Below the pieces are notes generated by a model. That model made no database searches, was not told where the DNA came from, and saw only the letters and a list, made by a program, of their open reading frames with translations. From Eubacteriales bacterium (GTDB lineage Bacteria; Bacillota; Clostridia; Lachnospirales; Lachnospiraceae), in the NCBI GenBank assembly GCA_030524175.1, contig JAUNHC010000009.1, positions 1 to 64,000 of the forward strand: a stretch of 64,000 bases of DNA, in the 5' to 3' direction. This document shows, in pieces, positions 33,534-43,322 of the stretch (position 1 is its first letter; each line of letters begins with the position of its first letter). The position numbers and the translations under genes were made by a program.

Positions 33534-34703
33534 ATGCTGCTGATCAACGGAAAGATATATACTATGGCCGGACCGGTCATAGATAAGGGGTATGTGAAGA
33601 TAGAAGGGTCTAAGATTGCAGGGACAGGAAAAATGGATGACCTTAAAAACAGCCTGCAAGGTTCTGAAGAGGATATTTTGGATGTTAAAGGTGCCTGGGT
33701 GCTGCCGGGACTGATAGAGGCACATGCACATATCGGGATTACGGAAGAAAAAACAGGGCTCATAGGGGATGACTGTAATGAACAGACGGATCCTGTGACT
33801 ACGGCTCTCCGCGCTATTGATGCGGTCAATCCTATGGATCCTGCTTTTCATGATGCCATACAGGCAGGTATCACATCTGTGATGGCTGGTCCGGGAAGTG
33901 CTAATGTGGTAGGCGGACAGTTTGTATTTATGAAAACCCAGGGCAGATGTATCGATGATATGATCGTGAAAAATCCTGCCGCAATGAAAGTGGCGTTTGG
34001 GGAGAATCCTAAAACTACTTACGGAGATCAGAACAGGTGCCCTTCCACAAGAATGGGAGTGGCCTATATGCTGAGAAAGGAGCTTTTTAAGGCAGTCCAG
34101 TACAGAGAAAGACTGAAGAACGATCCTCATATGGAGAGGGATTTTGATTTGGAGCCATGGCTTAAGGTACTAGATGGAGAGATACCTATGAAAGCCCACG
34201 CACACAGGGCTGATGATATTCTCACAGCTATTCGTATTGCAAAAGAATTTCATGTGGACATTACCATTGACCACTGTACAGAGGGACATTTCATTGCGGA
34301 GGAGATTGCTGAATCCGGTTTTCCTGCAATTGTGGGTACTGATCTTACAGCCCGTTCAAAAATCGAAGTGGAATATATGAGCTTTAAGACAGCACATATC
34401 CTTGCAGAAGCTGGGGTCAAGGTGGCTGTTACCACGGATCATCCGGTGGCGCTGATCCAATACCTTCCTCTCTGTGCAGGCCTTGCGGTGAAATATGGGC
34501 TTTCTGTGGAAGAAGGGCTGAAGGCATTGACGATCCATCCTGCAGAAATCTGCCGTGTGGATGACAGGGTAGGCAGCCTTGAGAAGGGGAAAGATGCTGA
34601 TATTGCAGTGTTTGACGGAAACCCTATGGAAGTATTTACAAAAACTTTGTATACAATAATAAACGGGAAAATCGTGTATAAGGACAGTGACTGGGAAAAT
34701 TAA
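33534..34703 (+). CDS. Amidohydrolase (imidazolonepropionase-like)
   Basis: A 389-residue metal-dependent hydrolase with a composite N/C-terminal beta-sandwich and TIM barrel. Motifs: HAHIG metal site near residue 63, KAHAHRADD, DHCTEGH, VTTDHPVAL with the catalytic aspartate, and a C-terminal GSLEKGKDADIAVFDGNP. This pattern fits cyclic imide/imidazolone or peptide hydrolases; exact substrate is unknown. GGAGGGAG precedes the ATG. Confidence 0.85.
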   Translation: MLLINGKIYTMAGPVIDKGYVKIEGSKIAGTGKMDDLKNSLQGSEEDILDVKGAWVLPGLIEAHAHIGITEEKTGLIGDDCNEQTDPVTTALRAIDAVNPMDPAFHDAIQAGITSVMAGPGSANVVGGQFVFMKTQGRCIDDMIVKNPAAMKVAFGENPKTTYGDQNRCPSTRMGVAYMLRKELFKAVQYRERLKNDPHMERDFDLEPWLKVLDGEIPMKAHAHRADDILTAIRIAKEFHVDITIDHCTEGHFIAEEIAESGFPAIVGTDLTARSKIEVEYMSFKTAHILAEAGVKVAVTTDHPVALIQYLPLCAGLAVKYGLSVEEGLKALTIHPAEICRVDDRVGSLEKGKDADIAVFDGNPMEVFTKTLYTIINGKIVYKDSDWEN

Positions 34704-34790
34704 CAGAGGAATTTCCCTGCTGTCCTATGGGCTATTTGTCGTTTCAAATTACCTGTGCGCTATATTTGAACTCGATTTTTTGCACCAATG

Positions 34791-34840
34791 TTGCTCTTAG
34801 CCTGTCTGCGTATTATAATGGTCAATATAAATAGACCATT
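34791..34840 (+). promoter_or_regulatory. Promoter and palindromic operator of the ArsR-type gene
   Basis: TTGCTC (34791-34796) and TATAAT (34814-34819) have a 17-nt spacer. AATGGTC (34817-34823) and GACCATT (34834-34840) form a perfect inverted repeat over the -10 end and start site, the usual place for an ArsR autorepressor to bind. Confidence 0.75.
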
Positions 34841-34851
34841 GGAGAAAAAGT

Positions 34852-35256
34852 ATGACAGACAAAGAATTTGATGAGATAAGGCAGAAGTTTCTTAATGATT
34901 TCGAACAGGCAAGGCCGGTTATGGAGGCGATAGGAGATGTTGTGCGCCAGGAAATCATTGTCACTCTCATAGAAACTGGAGGAACAGGGGGGATCCGTGT
35001 GGGCGAAATCCAAAAGAGGACCAATATTTCACGCTCTGCCGTGTCTCATCATCTGAGGGTGCTTCGCGATGCACAGGTGATCAATGTGAGGCGGGAAGGG
35101 ACTAAGAATTATTATTTTCTGGATCCTAAGAGCAGCAGTCTCCGTCAGGTTGCCGGATTTTGGGAGCAGGTGGAGCCAATGATGGCGCTATGCGGCAAAC
35201 GCACAGAAGAAGAATTGATAAAAGGAAGAAAGAGGGATAAAGGATATGAGGATTAA
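34852..35256 (+). CDS. ArsR-family winged-helix regulator
   Basis: A 134-residue regulator with a clear winged HTH (VRQEIIVTLIETGG, VGEIQKRTNISRSAVSHHLRVLRDA, VNVRREGTKNYYFL). No cysteine metal cluster is visible near the recognition helix, so it probably senses something other than a thiophilic metal. It overlaps the downstream flavodoxin/ferredoxin gene by 11 nt and likely controls it together with itself through the palindrome at its promoter. Confidence 0.85.
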   Translation: MTDKEFDEIRQKFLNDFEQARPVMEAIGDVVRQEIIVTLIETGGTGGIRVGEIQKRTNISRSAVSHHLRVLRDAQVINVRREGTKNYYFLDPKSSSLRQVAGFWEQVEPMMALCGKRTEEELIKGRKRDKGYED

Positions 35257-36034
35257 CTGTATGTATTTCAGCCCCACAGGGGGAACAAAGAAGGTAATGG
35301 AATTTTTTTGTGAGAAGATGCCGGCAGAACAGTGGATCGATTTATCAATAAGAGACTGTGATTACAGCACGTATGAGTTTGGAGAGGAAGATGTGTGTAT
35401 CATAGCAGTACCTTCTTATGGCGGGAGGGTCCCCGGTATCGTTCTTGAGCGCATGAAACAGATGAAGGTACAAGGGGCAAAGGCAGTGATAGCCGCTGTA
35501 TACGGAAACCGTGCTTATGACGACACCTTATTGGAGCTTAAGGAAGAGTGCGGGGCCTGTGGATTTGAGGTGGTTGCAGCTCTGGCAGCAGTGGCGGAAC
35601 ATTCCATAGTGAGACAGTATGGAGCCGGTCGTCCTGACGAGGAAGACAGAAAGGAGCTGCAGGAATTTGCCAAAAGGGTCCAGGAGAGTCTTGAGAATGC
35701 ATACATAGAAGACAATGGGCAGGAAATCAATAATAAGAAAGAATTGAAGGTTCCCGGAAACAGCCCTTACCGTGAATATAACGGAGTGCCCCTGAAACCT
35801 AAAGCAGGGCATGATTGTACTAAATGCGGCAAATGTGCGGCAGAGTGCCCGGTGGGGGCGATCCCTGAAGATAACCCGGATACTGTGGATGAGGATAAAT
35901 GTATTTCCTGTATGCGTTGTATAACAGTATGTCCCCAGCATGCCCGGAAAGTAAATTCTGTTTTAGTCCTTGGGACAGCAGCGAAGCTTAAGAAGGTGTG
36001 CAGCGGGAGAAAGCCAAATGAGCTTTTTCTTTAA
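35246..36034 (+). CDS. EFR1-type flavodoxin/ferredoxin fusion
   Basis: A 262-residue protein. Residues 1-150 are flavodoxin-like (FSPTGGTKKVMEFF phosphate loop, PSYGGRVPG), and residues about 185-240 carry two 4Fe-4S motifs (CTKCGKCAAECP, CISCMRCITVCP). It would transfer electrons between FMN and iron-sulfur clusters in the cytoplasm. Cotranscribed with the ArsR-type gene. Physiological partner unknown. Confidence 0.85.
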   Translation: MRINCMYFSPTGGTKKVMEFFCEKMPAEQWIDLSIRDCDYSTYEFGEEDVCIIAVPSYGGRVPGIVLERMKQMKVQGAKAVIAAVYGNRAYDDTLLELKEECGACGFEVVAALAAVAEHSIVRQYGAGRPDEEDRKELQEFAKRVQESLENAYIEDNGQEINNKKELKVPGNSPYREYNGVPLKPKAGHDCTKCGKCAAECPVGAIPEDNPDTVDEDKCISCMRCITVCPQHARKVNSVLVLGTAAKLKKVCSGRKPNELFL

Positions 36035-36088
36035 AACCGTTTTAGGCGGAAATAGCATTGACGGACAGAGAGAATGGAGATCAGGAAG

Positions 36089-36775
36089 ATGTTAAAGGCA
36101 GTTTTTTTAGATTATACAGGAACTATAATTGAAGAAGGCGGTGCGGATATTCAGGAGATGATCATGCGCATCTGCAGGAATTGTGATGAAAAGTCACCGG
36201 AAAAATTAGTAGGTTTGTGGTGGCAGATGCTTAAAGAGAAAGAAGAAGAAAGCTACGGAGATTCCTACAGGACTGAGGATGAAATTGTGGATCTGCTTCT
36301 GGAAGCTTTGGTGCAGAAATATCATTTAAAGGAGAATCTGGCAGACCTTCATACCCTGGTACAGCGTTTTTGGATGTATGCCCCGGCCTTTGATGATACG
36401 AAAGAATTTTTCAGCAAATGCAGTCTGCCGATTTACATTATCAGCAACAACGGCAGAAAATATGTGGAGGAGGGAATGCGCCATAAGGGACTGCATCCAA
36501 CAGATATTATCTGCGGAGATATGGTGAAGGCTTATAAACCCCGAAGAGAATTATTTGAAAAAGCCTTGGAGGTCAGCGGCTGTGCACCAGGCGAAGCTGT
36601 TCACATCGGAGATTCTGTGAACAGCGATGTAAAAGGTGCCATGGCTGCGGGGATATATCCTATTCTTCTTGACAGAAAGGGTGCTGTTGAAATAGAGGGA
36701 GTTACAGTGGTGCATAGTCTTCCCGAAGCGCTTGAAGTGCTCAAAAACAAAGATGATTTTTCCATGAAACCATAA
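36089..36775 (+). CDS. HAD-superfamily hydrolase
   Basis: A 228-residue phosphatase-like HAD protein: motif I FLDYTGTI (Asp nucleophile, with Tyr in place of the usual Met/Phe), motif II IISNNG, motif III lysine near KPRRELF, motif IV HIGDSVNSDVKGA. The ATG at 36089 fits GGAG at 36076-36079 and gives the normal MLKAVFLD start; an ATG at 36074 is possible. Substrate unknown. Its 3' end faces the AraC-type gene. Confidence 0.82.
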   Translation: MLKAVFLDYTGTIIEEGGADIQEMIMRICRNCDEKSPEKLVGLWWQMLKEKEEESYGDSYRTEDEIVDLLLEALVQKYHLKENLADLHTLVQRFWMYAPAFDDTKEFFSKCSLPIYIISNNGRKYVEEGMRHKGLHPTDIICGDMVKAYKPRRELFEKALEVSGCAPGEAVHIGDSVNSDVKGAMAAGIYPILLDRKGAVEIEGVTVVHSLPEALEVLKNKDDFSMKP

Positions 36776-36840
36776 GCGCTGCTGTACCGCTTTATTTTGA
36801 ATACCAGGGAAGCACTCCATTCTGTTCTGGATATGGCTGA

Positions 36841-37689
36841 TCATCTTCTTTTGTATTTTCCGGGGGTGATTCCCTTATATTTTTTAAAGGTCCTGATGAA
36901 GTAGCTAAGGTCGTTGAAGCCATTCCGGTATGCTATTTCCGTGATGGAATCGTCTGTGGTGGCAAGCTGGTAGCAAGCCTGTTCGATCCGCTGGCGGTTC
37001 AGGTAATCCATAGGAGTCTGGTGGGTCATCTCTGAAAAAAAACGGCAGAAATATTTGGGTGACATGGATACGGAAGCAGAAAGCTCCTGGAGAGTGATCT
37101 GGTTCGTATAATTTCTTTCAATAAACTCCAGAATCTGTTTCAACTGCAGGATACGTTTATAGTCACGGCGGGCTTTTGGTATGCTTTCCAAATAGTAATG
37201 ATTACCAAAAACCAGACCAAAAAAGTGGTAAAATTGTCCAAGAACCACCATTTCATATCCGGGATTTTTCTGCCATATGGAGTCGAAAAGGGAAGAGACA
37301 GTCTGCTGTATTTCGGGCTGTTTTTCTGTGTAGTGATGGTAAACCATGATCTCCTGGTGGATGATTTTCTGCATATATGCAGCACAGACAGAATTATGCT
37401 TCAGGAAGGTATTGATATCGAACACAATACACTGGTAAACACAATTGTCAGGAATGCCTGAATGAAGAATACCGCTGTGCACAAAAATGATATCCCCGGG
37501 TACTGCGGTGAAGCTTTTCTCGTCTAAAGTGACAATAAGAGAGCCCTGGAGAATGCGTATGATTTCATATTCCACATGCCAGTGATAGGACATGACATAG
37601 CGTGGGTGGGTACTTTCGATATGATGAAATTCAAACGGAAATTCATAGGTGCCTCTTAAGCGGTCCTCGTTACGGTCCAGATCATGCAA
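36841..37689 (-). CDS. AraC-family regulator, probably of fucI
   Basis: A 282-residue regulator with an N-terminal cupin sugar-sensing domain ([33 protein letters not shown]) and a C-terminal double HTH ([45 protein letters not shown]). It is divergent from the L-fucose isomerase gene across 185 bp, so it likely activates it in response to fucose (inference). GGAGGGG precedes the ATG on the minus strand. Confidence 0.88.
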   Translation of the reverse strand: MHDLDRNEDRLRGTYEFPFEFHHIESTHPRYVMSYHWHVEYEIIRILQGSLIVTLDEKSFTAVPGDIIFVHSGILHSGIPDNCVYQCIVFDINTFLKHNSVCAAYMQKIIHQEIMVYHHYTEKQPEIQQTVSSLFDSIWQKNPGYEMVVLGQFYHFFGLVFGNHYYLESIPKARRDYKRILQLKQILEFIERNYTNQITLQELSASVSMSPKYFCRFFSEMTHQTPMDYLNRQRIEQACYQLATTDDSITEIAYRNGFNDLSYFIRTFKKYKGITPGKYKRR

Positions 37690-37874
37690 AAAATCCCCTC
37701 CTTTTCAAAATTTATAGAAATTTTATGGATGCTTTTGAAAAAGTGAATATTGTACTATTATTTGCTATTATAACACAAGTAATTTTGGTTTGGCAATCGT
37801 ATAATTATGTTCAGAAGCAGCAAAGAGGAAGTTCTTTGCAGAGCAGAAAATATAAATCAGGAGGTATTTTGATT

Positions 37875-39668
37875 ATGGCTGAAAGCAGATTGATTGGAAG
37901 TTATCCGGTAATTGGAATCAGACCTACTATTGACGGACGCAGAGGCGCCCTGGATGTGAGAGGATCTTTGGAAGAGCAGACAATGAATATGGCTAAGTCT
38001 GCAGCTAAACTGTTTGAAGAGAATCTGAGATATTCTAACGGTGAGCCTGTGAAGGTTGTCATCGCAGACAGTACCATTGGACGTGTAGGCGAGGCAGCAG
38101 CCTGTGCTGATAAATTCCGTAAGGAAGGAGTAGATATTACATTGACAGTTACTCCTTGCTGGTGCTATGGAGCTGAAACTATGGATATGGACCCGCAGAC
38201 AATTAAGGCTGTTTGGGGCTTCAACGGTACAGAGAGACCCGGCGCTGTTTATCTTGCTTCTGTTCTGGCTACTCATGCACAGAAGGGACTTCCGGCATTC
38301 GGAATTTACGGACATGATGTTTGTGAAGCAGACGACACCAGCATTCCGGCTGATGTTGAGGAGAAGCTGCTCAGATTTGGACGTGCGGCTGTAGCTGCAG
38401 CTTCTATGAGAGGCAAATCTTATCTGCAGATTGGTTCTATCTGTATGGGTATCGGCGGATCTATCATTGATTCCGACTTTATAGAGTCTTACCTGGGCAT
38501 GCGTGTAGAGTCTGTTGATGAGGTGGAGATCATCCGCCGTATGTCAGAAGGCATCTATGACGAAGCTGAATTCCAGAAAGCTCTTGCCTGGGCGAAGGAA
38601 ACCTGCAAGATCGGATTTGACAAGAATCCGGAAGAACTGCAGGCATCACCTGAGAAGAAAGAAGAGCAGTTTGAGTTTGTAGTAAAAATGGCAGTTATCA
38701 TCAAGGATTTGATGAACGGAAATAAAAACCTGGATGCGAAGTTCTCAGAGGAAGCAATCGGCCATAACGCGATTGCAGCTGGTTTTCAGGGACAGAGACA
38801 GTGGACAGACTTTTATCCTAACTGTGACTTCCCGGAGGCAGTTCTCAATACCTCTTTTGACTGGAATGGAGCAAGAGAACCATATATTCTGGCAACAGAG
38901 AACGACGTGCTCAACGGACTTGGCATGATGTTTATGAAACTTCTTACCAACCGTGCACAGATTTTTGCTGATGTTCGTACATACTGGAGCCCTGAGGCAG
39001 TTAAGAAAGCTACAGGATATGACCTGGAAGGCGTTGCCAAAGAAAACGGCGGATTTATCCATCTGATCAACTCCGGAGCTGCATGCCTTGATGCAAACGG
39101 ACAGGCCAAGGATGCTGACGGCAACGGTGTGATGAAGCAGTGGTGGGATGTTACAGAAGAAGACCAGAAGGCTATTATGGAGGCAACTACATGGAACGCT
39201 GCTGACAACGGATATTTCCGCGGAGGCGGATATTCTTCCCGTTTCCTGACAGAAGCTGAGATGCCTGTTACCATGATCCGTCTGAATCTTGTTAAGGGTC
39301 TTGGACCGGTTCTGCAGATTGCAGAGGGCTGGACTGTTAAACTTCCGTCCGAAGTATCTGACAAGCTGTGGAAACGTACTGACTATACATGGCCATGTAC
39401 CTGGTTTACACCAAGATGTACAGGTGAGGGAGCATTCAAGACTGCTTATGATGTGATGAATAACTGGGGCGCTAACCACGGTGCTATTTCTTATGGACAT
39501 ATCGGTGCTGACTTGATCACAATGTGTTCAATGCTGAGAATTCCGGTTTGCATGCATAACGTTCCGGAAGAAAAAATCTTCCGTCCGGCATCCTGGAATG
39601 CGTTCGGAATGGACAAAGAAGGTGCAGATTACAGAGCCTGCAAGACTTATGGTCCTCTGTACAAATAA
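37875..39668 (+). CDS. fucI: L-fucose isomerase
   Basis: A 597-residue enzyme converting L-fucose to L-fuculose, close to the 591 residues of E. coli FucI. The opening [20 protein letters not shown], central [14 protein letters not shown] and C-terminal [20 protein letters not shown] segments are diagnostic. The ATG at 37875 follows AGGAGG; an in-frame upstream extension overlaps the divergent regulator and is not real. It links the window's BMC to fucose use, though no fuculokinase gene is present here. A terminator follows. Confidence 0.95.
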   Translation: MAESRLIGSYPVIGIRPTIDGRRGALDVRGSLEEQTMNMAKSAAKLFEENLRYSNGEPVKVVIADSTIGRVGEAAACADKFRKEGVDITLTVTPCWCYGAETMDMDPQTIKAVWGFNGTERPGAVYLASVLATHAQKGLPAFGIYGHDVCEADDTSIPADVEEKLLRFGRAAVAAASMRGKSYLQIGSICMGIGGSIIDSDFIESYLGMRVESVDEVEIIRRMSEGIYDEAEFQKALAWAKETCKIGFDKNPEELQASPEKKEEQFEFVVKMAVIIKDLMNGNKNLDAKFSEEAIGHNAIAAGFQGQRQWTDFYPNCDFPEAVLNTSFDWNGAREPYILATENDVLNGLGMMFMKLLTNRAQIFADVRTYWSPEAVKKATGYDLEGVAKENGGFIHLINSGAACLDANGQAKDADGNGVMKQWWDVTEEDQKAIMEATTWNAADNGYFRGGGYSSRFLTEAEMPVTMIRLNLVKGLGPVLQIAEGWTVKLPSEVSDKLWKRTDYTWPCTWFTPRCTGEGAFKTAYDVMNNWGANHGAISYGHIGADLITMCSMLRIPVCMHNVPEEKIFRPASWNAFGMDKEGADYRACKTYGPLYK

Positions 39669-39716
39669 AAATCATAAGCTGTAAAGGGATACTCCTTAAC
39701 AGTTGAAATAACTTTT

Positions 39717-39757
39717 GGCAGGGCCGGAAATATAATATTTTCCAGTCCTGCCTTTTC
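39717..39757 (+). terminator. Terminator after fucI
   Basis: GGCAGG...GGAAA and TTTCC...CCTGCC form an imperfect long stem followed by TTTTCTGT. The remainder of the 391-bp gap to the next gene is AT-rich and contains the promoter at 39913. Confidence 0.8.
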
Positions 39758-39912
39758 TGTACCAAAGAAGCCCCCTTTCTCTATACAGAAAATCATGGCT
39801 TTCCTGGTGTACAAAAACTCTTCGGGGAATACACATAATGTTTTGTGCTAAGAAATTATGTATATTTATGGAATCTGTTTAAAAAATAAAGGAAAATTTG
39901 TTAAAAAAAGGA

Positions 39913-39940
39913 TTGCAACCAGCCCAAGGTGTGTTAAAAT
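39913..39940 (+). promoter_or_regulatory. Promoter of the surface-protein gene
   Basis: TTGCAA (39913-39918) and TAAAAT (39935-39940) with a 16-nt spacer, giving a leader of about 110 nt. The leader has no strong hairpin. Confidence 0.55.
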
Positions 39941-40059
39941 AGAAGATACATAGCATAAATCAAAGTATCATAGAATTATTATAAAAAATGAAATGCAGCA
40001 GTTTTGTCCGTGGGGAGACGGAGGAAGCGCTGTGATAAAAAAGATTGAAGGGGAGTAAT

Positions 40060-41343
40060 ATGAGGAAAAGAATAAGTATCTGCATGGCATTATTGCTGAG
40101 CCTGCTTATAACAGTGAATGTGTGGGCAGACGAGCCGGGATATGAGCAGAGACCGGACTATTTTACAGATTACTATATGATAGTGGAATCTCCTGACGGA
40201 GGAATTGACATCTATTCTAATGCAGGGACAGGCAATTCAAAACTGAATAACGAGCTTATTCCCAATGGTACTGCCCTTCATATTGAGGGCGAGAAAAAGG
40301 GTGATGACAATAAAGACTGGGGATATACACAGTATCATGGTATGTATGGTTATGTAGAGTTTGATGATCTGAAGCCAAGTACTTTATCTGAGGCAATCCA
40401 GTCGGAGTACCGTCTTGGCGGCGGTGAGGATGTGGATTATGATGTGGAGGTGGATGCCAAGGATGGTTCCACTGCACTTCATAAAGGACCTGGAGGGAAA
40501 TACGGCGAAGTATCAGGTATAGAGGAAGTTGCAAATGGCGAGAAATTGCATATTACCCAGGAACTAGAGTCAAAAGATGAAGGACATTGGGGAAAGACTG
40601 CGGCCAATGGCACAGAAGGCTGGGTCAATATGGACGATACCACCGGCAGTAAGAAGAATGCAGAGGAAGCGGAAGATACAGTTGTTATGGTAGAAAAGAA
40701 TGGTTCCGAAGGAGAGCCGGCAGCAGCTGCAGAACCCACAGAGGCTCCCAAGCCTACTGCTGAACCCACAGCCACACCGAAACCAACTGCTGTTCCTACA
40801 GCAACACCTAAGCCTACTTCTACGCCGAAGCCCACAGCAACACCGGAGCCAACTGCGGCTCCTACAAGTGAACCTACAGCTTCACCGGAGGCAACAGTCA
40901 CCCCGGCGGAGGAACAGGATTCATCATCAGATGTTATGACGGCATCTTCAGGTAATAAGGACTCAGAACCAACTGCTGCTCCTGGTGAGGACGTGAAGTC
41001 TGCACCGACTGAGAAGCCGGAAGCTACACCCACAAAAGAAGCTGAACCTACTAAGGAAGCTGCTCCCACAAAGGAGGCTACACCTACAGTGGAGCCGACG
41101 AAAGAAGCAACCCCTACAGAGGATGCATCGGCTGTCACGCCTACAGAAGAACCTGAGAAAACCAAGGAGCCTGCAGAAGCGGCGACACCAACTGAGAAAC
41201 AGGATAAGGCCCAGGATGCTTCCAGCAGCGAAGTGAAATCCTCATCTCCATGGTATAAAAGCCCTGTAGTATGGAGTGTGGCAGGAGTAATGCTTGTTAT
41301 TATCCTGATACTCCTTTACTTTCTTAAGAAGAATAAGAAATAA
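40060..41343 (+). CDS. Secreted, membrane-anchored SH3-like / Pro-Thr-rich surface protein
   Basis: A 427-residue protein. Residues 1-24 are a signal peptide (ends VNVWADE). Two SH3-like domains follow (about 35-110 and 125-200), each with the PGG/NGT and GYVEF or GWVNM strands of bacterial SH3b folds. Residues about 220-395 are low-complexity repeats of Pro, Thr, Ala and Glu (ATPKPTA, PTKEA), a wall-spanning stalk. A membrane helix and KKNKK tail end the protein; there is no LPXTG motif. AGGGGAG precedes the ATG. Role at the cell surface is unknown. Confidence 0.82.
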   Translation: MRKRISICMALLLSLLITVNVWADEPGYEQRPDYFTDYYMIVESPDGGIDIYSNAGTGNSKLNNELIPNGTALHIEGEKKGDDNKDWGYTQYHGMYGYVEFDDLKPSTLSEAIQSEYRLGGGEDVDYDVEVDAKDGSTALHKGPGGKYGEVSGIEEVANGEKLHITQELESKDEGHWGKTAANGTEGWVNMDDTTGSKKNAEEAEDTVVMVEKNGSEGEPAAAAEPTEAPKPTAEPTATPKPTAVPTATPKPTSTPKPTATPEPTAAPTSEPTASPEATVTPAEEQDSSSDVMTASSGNKDSEPTAAPGEDVKSAPTEKPEATPTKEAEPTKEAAPTKEATPTVEPTKEATPTEDASAVTPTEEPEKTKEPAEAATPTEKQDKAQDASSSEVKSSSPWYKSPVVWSVAGVMLVIILILLYFLKKNKK

Positions 41344-41376
41344 TCTATAGTGTAAAATAATGTGAAAAGACAGACA

Positions 41377-41408
41377 GCCCCTTTCCGACAGCCGGAGAGG
41401 GGCATTTT
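41377..41408 (+). terminator. Terminator after the surface-protein gene
   Basis: GCCCCTTTCCG pairs with CGGAGAGGGGC around ACAGC and is followed by ATTTT. Confidence 0.8.
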
Positions 41409-41468
41409 AACGGCAGAAGAGCAGGCCGAAATTTGCAAAGGAACGGAAAAAGAAAGGAAGAGACTATT

Positions 41469-42308
41469 ATGATCCATGAAAAAATAGTTATTGAAGAAAA
41501 AAATGATCAGGAGAGTGCATATCTTCTTACTTATTTTTGGGAGGAGTCAAAGGAACTGTACCCGGGGCAGAGACGGCCTGCCATTATTATCTGCCCGGGA
41601 GGTGCCTATCAGATGACATCGGACAGAGAGGCGGAAGCAGAAGCTTTGAAGTTTATGGCAATGGGGTACCACACGGCAGTGCTGCGGTATAGTGTTAAGC
41701 CGGCAGTTTTTCCACAGGCCCTCTGTCAGCTTGCCAAGGCAGTAAGCCTGCTCCGGGGAAATAAAGATAAATGGCTTATAGAGGAAGATAAGATTATTGT
41801 TATGGGATTTTCTGCAGGGGGGCATTTGGCGGCTTCCCTGGGCACTTTTTGGAATCAGCCGTTTTTAAGTGAAGCCTCAGGTCTCAAGGCAGAGCAGATG
41901 CGCCCTGACGGACAGATATTGTGCTATCCTGTGATTACCGCCGGAGAGTTTGGCCATCATGACAGCTTCCGGAATTTGTGCGGTGACAGATATGAGGAAC
42001 TAAAGGATGAACTATCCCTGGAGAATCAGGTAACTGCAGATACTCCCAGGACTTTTATGTGGCATACAGTGGAAGATTCTACTGTCTACATGGAAAACTC
42101 ACTGCTGTTTCTGCAGGCATTGCGGAAGGCAGGTGTGTCTGTGGAATATCATCTTTTTCCAAATGGACTTCACGGAATCGGTTTGGGCAATGAGTTGACT
42201 GCCAATGAGAACGGGAGAGGAATTGTGCGCTGCTGCGAACCCTGGGCTGATCTGGCCGGAAAATGGCTGGAACGTGAATTTCCATGGTGGAAGGGAGCGC
42301 AGGTGTAA
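41469..42308 (+). CDS. Alpha/beta-hydrolase, acetyl-xylan-esterase-like
   Basis: A 279-residue esterase/lipase-like protein. The nucleophile is Ser115 in GFSAGG; the oxyanion strand has CPGGAY; the acid and histidine are suggested by VEDSTV and GLHGIG. There is no signal peptide, so it acts on imported oligosaccharide acetates or small esters. The ATG at 41469 has AAAGGAAG upstream. It heads the carbohydrate cluster but is followed by its own terminator. Confidence 0.82.
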   Translation: MIHEKIVIEEKNDQESAYLLTYFWEESKELYPGQRRPAIIICPGGAYQMTSDREAEAEALKFMAMGYHTAVLRYSVKPAVFPQALCQLAKAVSLLRGNKDKWLIEEDKIIVMGFSAGGHLAASLGTFWNQPFLSEASGLKAEQMRPDGQILCYPVITAGEFGHHDSFRNLCGDRYEELKDELSLENQVTADTPRTFMWHTVEDSTVYMENSLLFLQALRKAGVSVEYHLFPNGLHGIGLGNELTANENGRGIVRCCEPWADLAGKWLEREFPWWKGAQV

Positions 42309-42344
42309 GTATGTATAAAATTTAGTCTCAGTGTACTGAGGTGA

Positions 42345-42385
42345 GCCGCCGGGAGAAAGACTGCTGTCACTCCCGGCGGTTTTTA
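42345..42385 (+). terminator. Terminator after the esterase
   Basis: A perfect 10-bp stem (CCGCCGGGAG at 42346-42355 with CTCCCGGCGG at 42370-42379) followed by TTTTTAT. Confidence 0.9.
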
Positions 42386-42605
42386 TATAGGGGCAGGGAA
42401 ATAGGCATCAATGCTTCCCTTAGGGCACTTCTCCCCAAAATGGAAAACACCCACCCTAAATTTTCCTGACAAAAACCAAAATTTATCCGACTAGGAAGTT
42501 TCCCTTATCTGTGGCACTATTAAAGCAGGATATTGTCAGTATATCCGGCGCTCTGCCGGAAGTGAAACTGAAGAGAAAAATTTTTAAGAGAGAAGAGGAC
42601 GAGAT

Positions 42606-43277
42606 ATGAAAGTAGGGCTTATATACACCAGTACCACACCGGAATTAATTGAATTAGTGGAAAGAGAAGTAAAAAAACAAATAGGGGAACACACAGAACT
42701 TCTTACCTATACAGATCCCTCCATTCTGGCGGAGACACGGGAACACGGCTCTGTCACCCGCAATGCAGCAAGCCGTCTCATTACCATGTTTCTTAAAGCA
42801 GCCCAGGACGGGGCTGAAGCAGTGCTGAATATTTGTTCCTCTGTGGGGGAAGTGGCAGACTGCGCCCAGGATACAGCCAGATATATAGGGATGCCCATTG
42901 TGCGCATTGACGAAGAGATGTGCCGGGATGCAGTGCGCCGGGGCAGAAAAATCGGTGTGCTGGCTACACTGCCCACCACACTTAATCCTACAAAGAATAC
43001 AATCCTCCGTGTGGCACGGGAGATGGGCAAAGAGGTAGAGCTGTTTGACGGTCTTGTAGATGCTTTTGGGCTTGATCAGGAACAGTTCAAGGACTTGCTT
43101 GTAAATCAGGCATTGGAGTTAAAAGATAAGGTGGATGTAATCCTTCTGTGCCAGGGCTCTATGGCCTACTGTGAGGAATTGATTGAGGAAAAAACCGGAA
43201 AAACAACAGTCTCCAGCCCTCGCTACGGAGCAGCGGCACTGAAGAGAGCGCTTATTGATAAAGGAGTCATAAAATAA
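42606..43277 (+). CDS. Aspartate/glutamate racemase superfamily protein
   Basis: A 223-residue protein with the two-cysteine active site of the superfamily: Cys77 in NICSSVGE and Cys182 in LLCQGSM. Members racemise or decarboxylate amino acids, hydantoins or maleate-type acids. In this cluster, next to a four-carbon-acid-sugar kinase and BKACE gene, an acid-sugar epimerase or decarboxylase role is possible (inference). AGAGAAGAGGACGAG lies before the ATG. Gene order suggests cotranscription with the next three genes. Confidence 0.8.
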   Translation: MKVGLIYTSTTPELIELVEREVKKQIGEHTELLTYTDPSILAETREHGSVTRNAASRLITMFLKAAQDGAEAVLNICSSVGEVADCAQDTARYIGMPIVRIDEEMCRDAVRRGRKIGVLATLPTTLNPTKNTILRVAREMGKEVELFDGLVDAFGLDQEQFKDLLVNQALELKDKVDVILLCQGSMAYCEELIEEKTGKTTVSSPRYGAAALKRALIDKGVIK

Positions 43278-43322
43278 AGGTGCCCTAAAATCAAGGGTAG
43301 ATAAGAGAAAGGAGATCATACA

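Noticed and set aside
37602-37874. 91-residue N-terminal extension of L-fucose isomerase
   Set aside because: It overlaps the divergent AraC gene start, and AGGAGG directly before 37875 gives the family-typical start.
40479-41165. Antisense 228-codon frame and apparent repeat array in the surface-protein gene
   Set aside because: The repetition comes from Pro/Thr/Glu codon repeats in the plus-strand stalk. Units are irregular and lack spacers, so it is neither a CRISPR array nor a real antisense gene.
41433-41468. Upstream extension of the esterase gene
   Set aside because: The AAAGGAAG site is placed for the ATG at 41469; the upstream part has no ribosome site.
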